DNA of 64,000 bases, taken from contig JACGCK010000001.1 of NCBI GenBank assembly GCA_014925825.1, positions 1,116,001-1,180,000 on the forward strand, given 5' to 3'. Shown in pieces: positions 12,601 to 22,968 of the stretch (the first letter of the stretch is position 1; every line of letters begins with the position of its first letter). Below the pieces are notes generated by a model that worked only from the letters and a program-made list of their open reading frames with translations, had not been told where the DNA came from and searched no databases. The translations under genes and the position numbers were made by a program. Source of the DNA: Pholiota molesta (lineage: Eukaryota > Basidiomycota > Agaricomycetes > Agaricales > Strophariaceae).

Positions 12601-12812
12601 CCGCACGTGTGGGTGCGATTTGGGTAGGGGCTGGAAAGAGAGGTCATGACGCGCGCGCTGGGGGATGGAGAGAGCTGACCGCTGTGTGCGGCCACGGGGG
12701 GCGCGGAGAGACGACGGACGCGGAGGGCGTGTGGGCGGGGGTTGACGCGACGGTGAAGGAGCATGGCGGAGAGAGACGCGGCCCTGACTGCTCCCACCTG
12801 GCATAAGCGCAT
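9691..12812 (-). CDS. MSD1: aspartyl-tRNA synthetase, mitochondrial (two frameshifts)
   Basis: Charges mitochondrial tRNA-Asp. The enzyme is of the bacterial AspS type, class II. About 12 exons start from ATG 12812. The N-terminus is Arg/Ser/Ala-rich, like a mitochondrial presequence. An OB-fold anticodon domain follows ([27 protein letters not shown]), then class II motif 1-2 regions ([53 protein letters not shown]), a short GAD-like insertion, HHPFTAP, and motif 3 [14 protein letters not shown]. Two sites are one base short: about 10474 (after [23 protein letters not shown] continues in the next frame) and about 9782 (after ASGTD). Without the second correction the frame stops at 9726; corrected, it ends EEYGIAP and stops at 9691. 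It lies head to head with the F-box gene, only 62 bp away. Confidence 0.93.
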
Positions 12813-12874
12813 TCACACGGCGATCATTTCTGGACTATAAATCCAGCACCCAAGCCAGGCCACCCGCTGCACAA
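12813..12874. promoter_or_regulatory. 62-bp divergent spacer with a TATA-like element
   Basis: Only 62 bp separate the start codons of AspRS (minus) and the F-box gene (plus). TATAAA at 12836-12841 points to the F-box side, about 34 bp before its ATG, so its leader must be very short. Either one or both 5' leaders start inside this spacer, or the annotated starts are too far upstream. Confidence 0.5.
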
Positions 12875-13926
12875 ATGGCCCTCCACCGTCTCCCTCCAGA
12901 GCTCCTCGACCACTCGCCGCCCTCCTCCCCCACAGCGACCTCGCCGCCCTCGCCCTGCCAGCCCGCGTCTCTGCCCCGTCGCACAGCGCCGCCTCTACCG
13001 CCATGTCGCCGTAGACGCCCGCTCCCTCACCGCCGTCCTCACCCTCGCCCGCTGGCCACACCTCGCGCGCCATGTCCGCTCCTTCGCCATCCACATAGCC
13101 CCGGACGCCCAGCTCCTCGGCGCCTTCTACCGCAAGCTCTCTGCCGCCCTCCCAATATGTCCGAGCTAACTGCCCTCGACATCTCCGTCGACCAGGGCGC
13201 CAGCTGGATCATGCGCACCCGCGACGGCGCATCCTTCTCCCGCCTCGCCCGCTTCTCCTCGCCTTCCACCTCGACGCCCACGTCGCCCATTTCCTGAACA
13301 AGGCCCCCGCGTTGCGCGAGCTCGAGGTTGACGACGCCGTCCAGGACGACGCTGCCGCCGCGCTGCACGCGGACGCCCTTCCCCTGCTCGCCGAGTTCAC
13401 CGGCTCCTCGCTCGCAGCCCAGGTCCTCGTGCCCGGCCGCCCCGTCGAGCACATCCACCTCGTTTCGGGTGATTTGACCGAGGAACTCGCAGCCACCCTC
13501 GCGCGCTCTGCCGCACCCATCCTCGTGCTCGCCGCCGCGACCAGCTCCCACTCTGTCTCCCTTATTGGCACCTTGACCAGATGCATGGAGCGTCTTGTCC
13601 ATCTCAGAATAGTCACCACGTACAATTTTCGGATGCCCCCGATACCGTAAGTGCCAGAAAGACGTCAGCCTTTGGACACCTTTTCTCACAGTTTCTGCAT
13701 TACAGACCTATTTCGCCAACGTTGCAGACGCTCTAACGTCGCTTCCTGACTTACAAAGCTGCGAGATTTGGGGTGTCCATTGGATATCCTCCAAGAAGAG
13801 TTTCCACGACCAGAGCAGGGTCTGGGAGTCGGAGTCCTTCAACACTGCCTATATTCCTCCAAAAACCTCCTCACTACTGGCGGCTTCCTAGAAGACCTCT
13901 ACTCGGATTTCTCATATGCTTACTGA
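12875..13926 (+). CDS. F-box protein, frame broken at least four times
   Basis: Probable substrate adaptor of an SCF ubiquitin ligase. The N-terminus MALHRLPPELLDH followed, one base later, by LPHSDLAALALPARVSA matches the F-box motif. Downstream text recovered by changing frame resembles basidiomycete F-box/leucine-rich proteins: RRLYRHVAVDARSLTAVL, LNKAPALRELEVDD, HIHLVSGDLTEELA, LTRCMERLVHLRI, then an intron (13649-13692 region) and LQSCEIWGVHWISS. One base appears to be missing at about 12913, 12976, 13152 and 13260; the frame after about 13830 is also unsure, so the end (13926 or 13891) is uncertain. The first 450 bp are very GC-rich, with many C runs. It could be a decayed gene, but the same one-base defect occurs in essential neighbours. 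Confidence 0.6.
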
Positions 13927-15997
13927 ACCTCTCTGTGTCTCTCTCGTTCTGCATCTAGACTTGTGTATCCCTGGTGTATCCCCCAAAACTAATCAACCGT
14001 ACGACTTAGAATTTTATGTATCCATAGATGATCCCAACACCGGTCTAACTGAGTTGGCCCATTAAAATTACTCTATTTACATACCCATACATACTCATAT
14101 TCATTTCGATCCTGCGCATCTCATCAACTGTGATTTCATTATGATTCCGCGTGTCAGAAGTTGGCCGCCACGCGACTGCTATGCGTGCGCCGTGCATCTG
14201 TATACAAGACCGATATCATACCGATGTCTATGTATACATACATGAATATACATATGCGGTATGAATATCTCAGTACATACTTGTTTGCATTGGAAATCAG
14301 AGCGCATAGTGCGACTGTTCCGCCGCCATCGGCCGCACTCAATATAAGTACATGCCATTTGCCGCCTACGCCGGCGTTGCACCTTTGCATGCGAATTATT
14401 TGACTCCGCAACAACCATAGTCATTGTCAACGCGACTGATCCAAGGAGCGACCGCAGAAAGCCGCCGAAATGACCATCGTGGCGCCCTCTGTATGTACAC
14501 GCGCGAAGAACTGGTAATTTGGGGATATGCGTGTATGTGTGGTGTCGGAACTGTGTCGGAACGTCCGAAGATAAGTTGCAACTGCACGGTTCTGAAAGAT
14601 CTGAACCATTGTTGTCGTTAGTATTTTGTTTCTAATTTCGGTCCTCTGGATGTCTTGTATGTGCATACAAAGAAAGATATAACTCTGTATATGGAACGTA
14701 GAGGAAGTTCCAAGAAATGAGCGAGCGGCAACGGCAAAACCAGCAAGCATCATCACGATCTAAGCGCGCTGATGATTTGCTGTTTCGGTGACTATTGCAG
14801 ACGATCAATGATCAATCAACATACATACAGGGTCTCCTCCGATGTCCAAAGTTCCCATGAAGGGCCATCGGCGAAAACGATTGTCTTGAAGGGTCAAACA
14901 GCCTTTTGAGTTTCGTTCAGCTGACTGGTGTCTGTCAAGGCTCAGAGCCCAGTAAGGGAGTGAGTATCATTGTTTCATTGTATGCATCTTACATAAGTAC
15001 ACGCACTCTTTACACGCTACATGCCTGAGCCCATTGATGGTGAGTGGTCCTACTGATTGTGGAAAGTCCCGTCGGGAGCAGGGACGTATATGTTCTGAGT
15101 ACCACCACCACCGCCGCTAGCAATGGGAGTGGGATTTTCTGTTTGCTGCGCCACATGCATGGCGCCTGCAGGGATACTGCTACATATCAGGCATCCCAGC
15201 CCCAAGATAGATGGGATACTTATGGTCCATGGATGCAGAAGAGTAAACTTCGATAGGCGATAGGGCATTCCGTGGCTCAACAATAATTGATGATGCGGCC
15301 GTTGTGTGGTGCAGCCGTAAAGACCACGTTGTCTGCATTTCCAGATATTGGAAACACCATCGCATTCCAAATTCCACGGGTCTGAGAGAAAAAAAAATAT
15401 CAATTGGAAAACGTATATGAAATCCACCATCCTCGCCTCCAAACCCAAGCCCCGTTCAGACTTGGGTCCGGACTCCGACGCTTCGAGAACTGGGGCATCG
15501 GATATCAGGATCGCACTCCCGCACGGCGTGGCAAGGGAAGTCAAGGGTGGCACACGTCTGCCAACCGCCGCTCGCTCGCCGCTTGCCTTGAAGTGTGAAC
15601 AGAAACGCCTATAGCCAAAGTTCTAAATTGGACGCATTTAATTCGCAGAGCCCCGAGTAAATGGGAAAACAAGGGCAGCTGTGGAAGACTCGAGGGCTAA
15701 CAAAAGAACGAACCCAAGGTTGGGAACCAGTTCCATGTTTACAGTAAGCTTATATCCACTCTTTCGACGAAGAGGAATCCAAGAAGGTGTGGCGAGCGCG
15801 CGATGCCAGAAGGTGGTGAGAGGACTTGCGAGCAGGGTCGCCGCCGTCTGTGGCGAGGGTCAGCGGAGGTTCGTAAATGGATTGTCACAGATTAGATGTC
15901 ACGCGGTCGCCTGACGTGACTGTAAGATTCCAGTCACGTAGGCGTCATTGACCGTGGCAGGCTTGTCATTTAGCGGAAACACTCAGCGGCGTTCGTT
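13927..15997. other. 2-kb gene-poor region with one doubtful ORF
   Basis: The largest stretch without a recognisable gene. On the minus strand an open frame at 15050-15553 could encode 167 residues ending in a five-glycine run and NIYVPAPDGTFHNQ, with a possible hydrophobic stretch in the middle (YVFQLIFFFL). It has no recognised domain, its upstream half contains a T9 run and a possible acceptor, and it may be part of a spliced gene or nothing. Other frames around 14154-14430 overlap each other on both strands and look like chance. Near 15898-15938, just before RPC34, lie three copies of GTCACG. Confidence 0.35.
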
Positions 15998-17796
15998 ATG
16001 AGCAAAAGACCTCCGAATGAACTGGAGAGTCGGCTGCACCAAGCAGCGCTCGCCTCTGCCAAAAAGGTATACAAATCTTCTTTGCTATTGCTCGAAAGGG
16101 CTGATGACATCTGCGCGACAGGAAATAACAGCCAAGCAAGCAGAGGCTATTATCCCGGATGCCACTGCGCGGCAAAATGCGCTCAACTTTCTGCTCGGCG
16201 TGGGTCTGCTGAAGGGTTTGACAAGCTCATCCGGCCAGCTTCTTTTCAGGGCCGTTAGCAAAGAAGAGATTGTCGCGTGAGCGAGCGCCTATTCTGCATC
16301 TTCCCACTTCACAATTTTACTCATGTATCTTTGTTTCTCGGATAATCAGGACGAAAGGTCTGACAGGGGAGGAGAATCTTGTCTTAGGACATATCAAGAG
16401 CTCCGGGAACGAAGGTGCGCGTTGATTTTCTTCCCTTGCTGATTGCGGTCGTTGACTGAACTTGTCGATGGATGATTGTAGGCATATGGACAAAACACTT
16501 AAAGGCGAAGACGAGTCTGCACCAGACGGTCATTGACCGATGCCTCAAAACCTCACTCAAAAACGCTTGATCAAGCGCGTGCCTTCCGTCCAAGTCAGTC
16601 GCACAATTCTTCCCTTGCAGCGCGCATCCTAATGGCGGCTCACAGCACATCACGCGCAAAATCTACATGCTCGAGGGAATCGAACCTTCCATCTCGCTCA
16701 CAGGTGGCCCGTGGTATACCGACAACGAACTGGACACGGAATTCATCCAAAATTTGACGGAAGCGTGCTATCGACTTATCAGCGACATCGTGAGTCAGTC
16801 ATCCAGCTTCATACCACACCGTGTCCTGATTATCGTATCCGTCGTAGAGCTTCCCGAAACGCCGCGGAGGAAAGGAAGACGCTCTCTATCCGATATCCAA
16901 TGCACCGCAATACCCTACCGCTGATAATATCCGCCATTCCCTGAAAAAAGCCCGATTGACAGAGACCGAGCTCAGTGTCGAACACGTTGAGATGCTCCTG
17001 AACATTCTGATTTTGGATGGAAAAGTAGAGAAGGTGAGTAGATTCTATCTAAAAGGTCGCATCATTACAACCTGCCCTTTTCTAGATCCCTGCCTTTGGG
17101 ACTGCCCTATGGAATCCAGACGCTATTCCCGATGATGGTAACGAATCCTCAGACGAAGAGCGCAAATCGACAAAGAAAAAGAAACGCAAAAAGAGATCAG
17201 ACGATTCCTCGGATGATGATTCACACTCCAAGAAAAAGCGAAAAAAGCACGTTTCGAGCGACTCCGAGAGCGAAGAATCGGATAGGGCATCCTCGCGCAA
17301 GAAGTCGAAGAAAAAGCGCTCGAAAGAGCCTCATGACTCGGATGATGAATCGGACACCGAACTGAAAAGGAGCAAGAACAAAAGTAAAAGCAAGAACAAA
17401 AAGGTGAAGGACCTGTCATCCAGCGACGAAAGCCTATCTGAAGAGGAGGACCAAAAAACCCGGAAGAAGGGTAAGAAAAGGAAGAAAACTGTGTCTTCAG
17501 ACTCAGAATCATCTTCTGATTCTGAAACCGAGAGGCATAGGAAAAAATCGAAATCGAAATCGGTTAAACGCTCGTCGTCGCCTGCGGAAATGGACCTGGA
17601 CACCAGCGGGGGTGGGAGCGTTTACCGTGCCTTGAAGGAAACGGATAAAACATTCGCGTGGAGTGAATCGCCTTGCGGTGTCTGCCCTACCTTTGCATTT
17701 TGTAAGGAAGGCGGCCCGGTAAACCCTCAAGAATGTGTGTACTATGGAGAATGGCTGAGCGGGGGCACACTAGCGAAAGAAGAGACCGCCGAATAG
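15998..17796 (+). CDS. RPC34: RNA polymerase III subunit RPC34/RPC6 with long charged insertion
   Basis: Pol III-specific subunit that helps open the promoter and contacts TFIIIB. The start is ATG 15998 (MSKRPPNELESRLHQAAL). Exons include 15998-16066, 16122-16276 and 16350 onward; frames are consistent throughout. Tandem winged-helix domains are visible (EITAKQAEAIIPDATARQNA, NEGIWTKHLKAKTSLHQTVI, GPWYTDNELDTEFIQ). A Lys/Ser/Asp/Glu-rich segment of about 150 residues (17140-17610) precedes the conserved C-terminal cysteine cluster CX2CX5CX10C (PCGVCPTFAFCKEGGP), which in the family binds an iron-sulfur cluster. Yeast and human proteins are about 316 residues; this one is about 475, and the insertion accounts for the difference. 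It ends 32 bp from the stop of the convergent PPTase gene. Confidence 0.95.
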
Positions 17797-17828
17797 ATGG
17801 TGGCTGGAATGTGGGTCTACTTGGATTA

Positions 17829-18837
17829 TCATCGTGCTTTCAGTACATTTACAGCGTTTTCAGCGAATGATACCGCCTCATTTACTTCCAGCCAATCCTT
17901 GCTACCCACTTCGATGACCTCAGTTGGGACGCCGCCAACATATTCAGCAACTACGCCCTGGTATACATCTTCCCCATCTTCGATCACAAACATGTTAAAC
18001 CTCCATCCTTCGGGTACCTGCCCATCGACTTTCACGACCTTGTTTAAAACATCGAACTGTATCCGAGAGAAGTCGAAGCCAAGCCCTAGTCCCAGAGCTT
18101 TTGTATATGCCTCCTTCAAAGTCCACATCCAGAAAAACCGTTTTAGTAGCTCATCTTCGGATACCAAAGGCTTCAACAGCTGATGTTCCAGCCGTGTCAA
18201 CTATTTGCTTGTCAATATAATGGTTATACATTTGATGTGTTTTGACTCTTACCTGGTCCCCTACAATATTAATGAAGGACCTGAGTGTCTCTCGCCCGGG
18301 AACTCTGAGCTTCATAACATCTATTCCAATGCTGAATGATGGGGGATTGTGAACTCCTGGAGCAACGACCATAGCGACCAGATTATTGTCATGCGTGATG
18401 TTGTACGCTATGGGTGGGTCCGATGTTTGATTCGCCTACCTCATCCAGAACGAATTTCTATCAGACCGCGTCTTTAGGGCTCATGGTTGACACACAATGA
18501 ATGGTTTCCCTGCTGCAGTCGTTGCAAATTCTGTCTGAGATGGTGAAATGCCTCTCTCTTTGAGCATCACCCTGACTAGAAGACGACCGATCAACGTTCC
18601 TTCGAAGGAGTAGTTTAAACGTTATTCTGTACAAATTTTGTTTGATGCTCACGGCAAGCATCGACGCGATGGTAAAACTTCTTTATGCGCGTCTGACTCT
18701 CTTCGTCGACACATGAAAGGGCCTTCTGGTATAGCTTGTAGGGTGATATTGGTCAAATTGGGTATCGATTGGGGAAGGAAGCCACATACTTCGTCACTGA
18801 AAGAGGATGGGGTATAGATCACTGCCTGGACCTGCAT
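17829..18837 (-). CDS. 4'-phosphopantetheinyl transferase (Sfp/NpgA type)
   Basis: Transfers the phosphopantetheine arm of CoA to carrier domains of alpha-aminoadipate reductase, polyketide synthases, peptide synthetases or fatty acid synthase. Five exons from ATG 18837; all phases agree. Motifs in order: TLIGRLLVRVMLKERG, the P-loop-like GKPFI, YNITHDNNLVAMVVAP, SIGIDVMKL with the Mg-binding Asp, and WTLKEAYTKALGLGLGFDFS, the WxxKEA signature. About 250 residues, as usual for the family. A fungus normally needs at least one such enzyme for lysine synthesis, so this may be the main or only copy, but that cannot be judged here. It shares a 210-bp divergent promoter with the PfkB gene. Confidence 0.93.
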
Positions 18838-19047
18838 CTAGGATAGAAACTGAACACGGCAATAGAGAATTTGGAGCTGGTGGTAGAAGATACTTAGCCA
18901 AGCAGCCAGACGTAAAGGAATGGGCTTTAGGAGCAGAGTTAACTTCAATACACGATCACGAGCGGCAATCTAATCAGGCTCGGATCGGGGACCGGACAGG
19001 GACTACTTTCTTTAACTTGTTATTCAACTACCTTCGCTCTGAGGACT
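18838..19047. promoter_or_regulatory. divergent promoter, PPTase and PfkB-family kinase
   Basis: 210 bp between two divergent start codons. I see no clear TATA box or strong repeated motif. Initiation for both genes must lie here unless leaders contain upstream exons. Confidence 0.5.
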
Positions 19048-20432
19048 ATGAGTTCTGCAAAATCATTCGTCACTTTAGGCATGTTCATTATCGACGCCTT
19101 CTCCTTCATGGATGAAGATGGAAAACCAACTGGATGCACAGTTGAGTCACAGGAATGCCGATTTTCGCCCTCTTGAACGAGTTTGTAGCTTATCGAATTT
19201 CTATGTTCATAGATTGGAGGAGGGGGGACGTATGCTTCTATTGGGGCTCGCATATGGTTAAGATTTCTTGTCAATTACGCCTTTCTATAGTTGATATATC
19301 TGACCATGTTATATCACAGGCTTTCTTCCACTGAGATTGGGATGATAGTCGATAGAGGAAACGATTTCCCTGAGGAAATAGCGCAAAGCCTTTTAAACTA
19401 TGGAGAAGAAATGTGGTTGTTCCGAGACAATCCTCATCGTAGAACTACCAGAGCTCTCAACTCATATCGCGGAGAATTTCGAGGGTGAGATTGATCCAGC
19501 CGCTCCCTGCAGTCTCTGAAGCTGTCTGAAGTTAGGTTCGAATACACAACTCCTCGGATACGCATCACCCCAAATGATTTCAAAGGAACACCGTTAGCAA
19601 AGGCAAAGATCCTGCATTTTATCTGTTCGCCAGATCGTGCATTGGCAATCATGTCAGAAGTCGAGGATGGTTGGAAACCTCTTACGGTTTACGAGCCAAT
19701 ACCCGTCTGTCGTTCGTCTTCGGTGTTGTTGACGGGGGGTGAACTAATTCGATTTCTTAGGATCGCTGCGTCCCAGAAGAACTTCCGGCTCTACAGAAAA
19801 TTCTGCCTTTAATCTCAGTTTTAAGGTGAACAACTGACAGTGAAGTTCTGAAGAGTTTAAATATTCACCTTTTCACTATTAGTCCAAATGCTGAAGAGGC
19901 CCTATCAATTCTTTCAATCCCGCTTCCTCCTTCGAAAGAAACCATCGAGAAGGCCGCAGATGAATTTCTTGAACTTGGGGTTGGCCACCAGAGAAGCGGA
20001 TGGGTCATCATAAGAAGCGGTGGATTAGGTGCCTATGTCAAATCACTAGAGACGCAAGGCCGGTGGATAGAGGCATTCTGGACACCCGAAGACGCAGCAA
20101 AAGTAGTAGACGTCACAGGTAAGTTTCTGCGTCTTATTCCAGTTGTAGACCTCATCTGGTGAAGGGGCGGGAAATAGCTTTTTGGGCGGCTTCGCTGCCG
20201 GCATGGTCCTCTCCGATGGTGATGTCAATGCAGGTCCGTGTTTACGCAGTCTCGAAGTTTGCGCGAATTCATGTATTCCTCCTGATTTCCAGCAACTTTG
20301 CATGCTACTGTCTCGGCCTCGTTTATTATTGAGCAACAAGGCTTGCCTGTACTATCCGAAGGATTATGGAATGGCGATAGCCCTCTGAGAAGGCTCGAGA
20401 TATTGAAGAAGCGGCATGAAATTGGAAAGTAA
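19048..20432 (+). CDS. PfkB/ribokinase-family sugar kinase (Mak32-like)
   Basis: ATP-dependent kinase of the ribokinase fold; the substrate is unknown. The start is ATG 19048 (MSSAKSFVTLGMFIIDAF). About eight exons. Features: the GGGGTYASIGARIW motif near the N-terminus, which matches the PfkB signature 1 position; LISVLSPNAEEALSIL; WVIIRSGGLGAYVK; and VDVTGAGNSFLGGFAAGM, the GAGD-type anion hole. In this copy the catalytic Asp position of GAGD reads Asn (GAGN), as in some Mak32-like proteins, so activity cannot be assumed. The acceptor before that motif is at about 20165; the obvious AG closer to SFLGG would give the wrong phase. It ends 66 bp from the convergent NC2-beta stop. Confidence 0.85.
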
Positions 20433-20498
20433 TTAGATTTATACACATACGTACTGAAATGATTGGTGGCAAAATAAAGATAAGACAACGTTGCAGAT

Positions 20499-21162
20499 TC
20501 ATGGTTGTCCTGATTGAAATTTCGCGCGGCTCGCTGCGAAAAGCTCCTCCTGCTTGGCTAACAGTTCTTCTTCCGTCAAGCCTGATTGTTCGAATTTGGA
20601 CACTTTCTTTTCTCGATCCTGCGCATATTGTCAGAGCATTCGAAGAAGCAATAATGATGTAAATGACCTTTTGCTGTTGCTTGTGGTCTTTCAAGACGCT
20701 CTCTACTTCTGGTGCGAATGTCGTAAATCCAAGCCGCTGGGAATATTATAAGTTTCACCCTGCACAATAAACAAAATAACCATACCGTTAGGGCAGAGAT
20801 GATATGTTCAGGCGCTATCGTCTTTTTGTTCTCCTGTTCGCATATTTCATTGGCTTCAGATGATATCAAATGAATGAATTCTGGTGGATGAAGAGATCAG
20901 CCATTATTTATGTTAAGCAAAATCGCCATCAGTGTTCACCTACACAACATTCTATGACGAGATCACGCGTCTCCTTAGCACAAACTACATCGTTGGGCAG
21001 TAATTCTGGTGGATAGGTTGGCCGGTGTAAGAATGGACGTGTTCAGAAGCGAGAGCGTGAATGAAACTTCGTACCTGCAATCATCTTGGCAACTGTGGCC
21101 TTGGGTAATGACAGGTCGTCGTCAGTTGGTGCTCCTCCAGAATGACCTTCGCGATCCGACAT
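20499..21162 (-). CDS. NCB2: NC2-beta / Dr1 transcription repressor
   Basis: Histone-fold subunit of negative cofactor 2, which binds TBP on DNA and blocks TFIIA/TFIIB entry. Five exons from ATG 21162. Order: LSLPKATVAKMIAELLPNDV, KETRDLVIECCVEFIHLIS, then SEANEICEQENKKTIAPEHI, APEVESVLKDHKQQQK, and a tail LTEEELLAKQEELFAASRAK ending QSGQP. These are near-identical to the universally conserved Dr1 core, and length (about 145) suits the family. The exon joining SALT to RLGFTTFAPEV needs the second of two nearby acceptors. No frameshift. Confidence 0.95.
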
Positions 21163-21323
21163 AGCTGGCGACTTGTAGTATGAAATTCCAAAGTCGACAG
21201 TGAAGGTGTAGGAAGAATGTGGATTTTATGATCAATGACTGAGTTATGATATACTAGTGCTACTAAGCACATTCCCTGTCAACATCTGTTTTTGAAGTCC
21301 GCACGTGCTCTCTCTCAACCACC
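21163..21323. promoter_or_regulatory. divergent promoter, NC2-beta and SmF
   Basis: 161 bp between start codons. It contains the palindrome GCACGTGC (21301-21308, core CACGTG), 16 bp before the SmF start codon. Confidence 0.5.
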
Positions 21324-21789
21324 ATGTCCGGCGTATGTATCGCACTATTCATGGGTCCGCAAGGTGCTGAGATTTGTCTAGGTCAACCCCGTCAACCCCA
21401 AACCTTTTCTCCAGGAGCTTACAGGCAAGCCTGTCTATGTTCGCCTAAAATGGGGACTTGAGTACAAGGGCTTCCTGGTTAGCACGGATGGGTACATGAA
21501 TCTGCAAGTGCGTGAACTCTCTGCGCCTGTCTGGAAATTCAATTCACCTCTATCGTTAGCTCGCGAATACTGAAGAATACCAGGATGGAAAATCCAACGG
21601 CGCCCTGGGTGAGGTATTCATTCGGTGTGTTTTTTTTCTTGCTCGATCGCTGGATGTCGCTCATCTAATCGAAATCTAGCTGTAACAATGTTCTTTATAT
21701 TATAAGTTTCTCTTGCTATGATATTGTCCCTCGAGGCTGATATTTGCTTTGTTCTCTACAGGGAGGCCCCGCCAGAATCTTCAGATTAA
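21324..21789 (+). CDS. SMX3: snRNP core protein SmF (last intron donor abnormal)
   Basis: Subunit of the Sm ring on spliceosomal U snRNAs. Exons: 21324-21332 (MSG only), 21382-21507, 21560-21624 and 21680 onward. The protein reads [59 protein letters not shown] and RCNNVLYI, almost the textbook SmF. After NNVLYI the family needs a short charged tail. A fitting tail (EAPPESSD, stop at 21789) lies past an apparent intron, but the position where the donor GT should be (about 21702) reads TATAAGT. Without splicing the frame runs to a stop at 21740 with an unrelated tail. One or two bases may be missing here. Confidence 0.9.
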
Positions 21790-22352
21790 CCAAGCGAGTC
21801 ATTCAGCAAATCCGGGCGATGGGTCAATTGCGCCACCATATCTTTCAACGAGGCCGCTTCATTTGTAAATGCTTTAACCTGCATCATCAAGATATTCATA
21901 CCAAAAGCCGACCTATGCTAGCGCCTATTCGTTACGATTGCTCGATACTTCAGGCGGCATCAGATATGTACACATGTAGCATTGTAGGACTAAGAAAGCA
22001 TCAATTCAATCATAATGTCACTCCTTTTTGCCTAAGATCTTTGACATTTCCGTATCCATATGTTTTCAGATAGCAGGTAGCTGAGCAGATGACTACAGTA
22101 AACGTAAATTCTACAACAATAATGTTCGATTTGGAGTCAGTCAAGAGTTGCATTATTTAATTGGAGTCATGATCAGTGAGCATCAGTCGCACAAGCCGCT
22201 AGGTTCACACTCCGCTTCAATTATTTTCTGTCGGTGCCGCACTGATTGCTAATGCAAGAGCTACTCATCTTTCTTCAAAACTACCACCACCACTCACAAA
22301 ATACAGACACCGCCCACTCAAGCATCCACTCACCCATCCACCTCTACTTTCA
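21790..22352. other. intergenic region, no gene seen
   Basis: About 560 bp between SmF and the LLPH-like gene. An open frame at 21744-22073 overlaps the SmF end in another frame and has no features of its own. An AC-rich, C-rich leader precedes the next start codon. Confidence 0.55.
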
Positions 22353-22968
22353 ATGGCTAAATCATTGAGGTCAAAAGTCAAACGTTCTTTCCGCTCAAAA
22401 AAGCGTGAAACAGGTGTCTACGCCGCAGCCGCCGCAGCACGATTAAATCGTCTCAACTCAAAACTTGTTGAAGTGACGAAGAAAGATGTCGACGGAGACG
22501 TCGTTGTAGGAGGAACAGAAGATGTCATGGAGGATATTCCAGGTTGGTGTTGGTTCGCAACATTTGGTCTTTTAGATCCGAACGACATCACGCTGGAGGG
22601 CATGGAAAGCTTTTCCACAGGCTCTGTCCATCATAGAAACCGAATACCAACTTTGCCATGGAGCGATTCTTGCTCAGAGGATTCATCTTGATGATTCTGT
22701 TCACGATTTTATCGAGAATAGACGATCATTGACGTTTTCTCTGTTTACAGCCCCGCAACCGGAAGATTCTGATTTACAGGAGGCCATGCCGATCGATACA
22801 GAATCTACCGTACCGACGAAGGTGTCTACGCATGGTCCACGAGGATCACGAAGAGAGCAATGGCGAGAGTCAAAAGGAATGCCCGCGCGGCAAACATCCA
22901 ATAAAATGAATCGCCAAGGAACGGTGGCCGCGAAGAGAAAGGCCGGTCGCTCAAAGAGGAGGCGCTGA
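22353..22968 (+). CDS. LLPH/DUF2423 small nucleolar-type basic protein
   Basis: Small, very basic protein of 135 residues. It starts MAKSLRSKVKRSFRSKKRE, the signature N-terminus of the DUF2423 family (human LLPH, yeast YBL028C), whose members associate with pre-60S ribosomes in the nucleolus. Two exons: 22353-22542 and 22751-22968. The intron of 208 bp is three times longer than others here; without splicing the frame ends at 22691 with a different tail. The second exon carries an acidic patch and the basic end KRKAGRSKRRR. The nucleolar role is by family. Confidence 0.8.

Noticed and set aside
13039..13689. 216-codon minus-strand frame antisense to the F-box gene
   Set aside because: It is the GC-rich antisense shadow of a C-ending-codon gene, with composition dominated by Gly, Arg and Glu and no motif.
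14154..14430. Overlapping frames on both strands
   Set aside because: They mirror each other over the same AT-balanced stretch and carry no recognisable protein.
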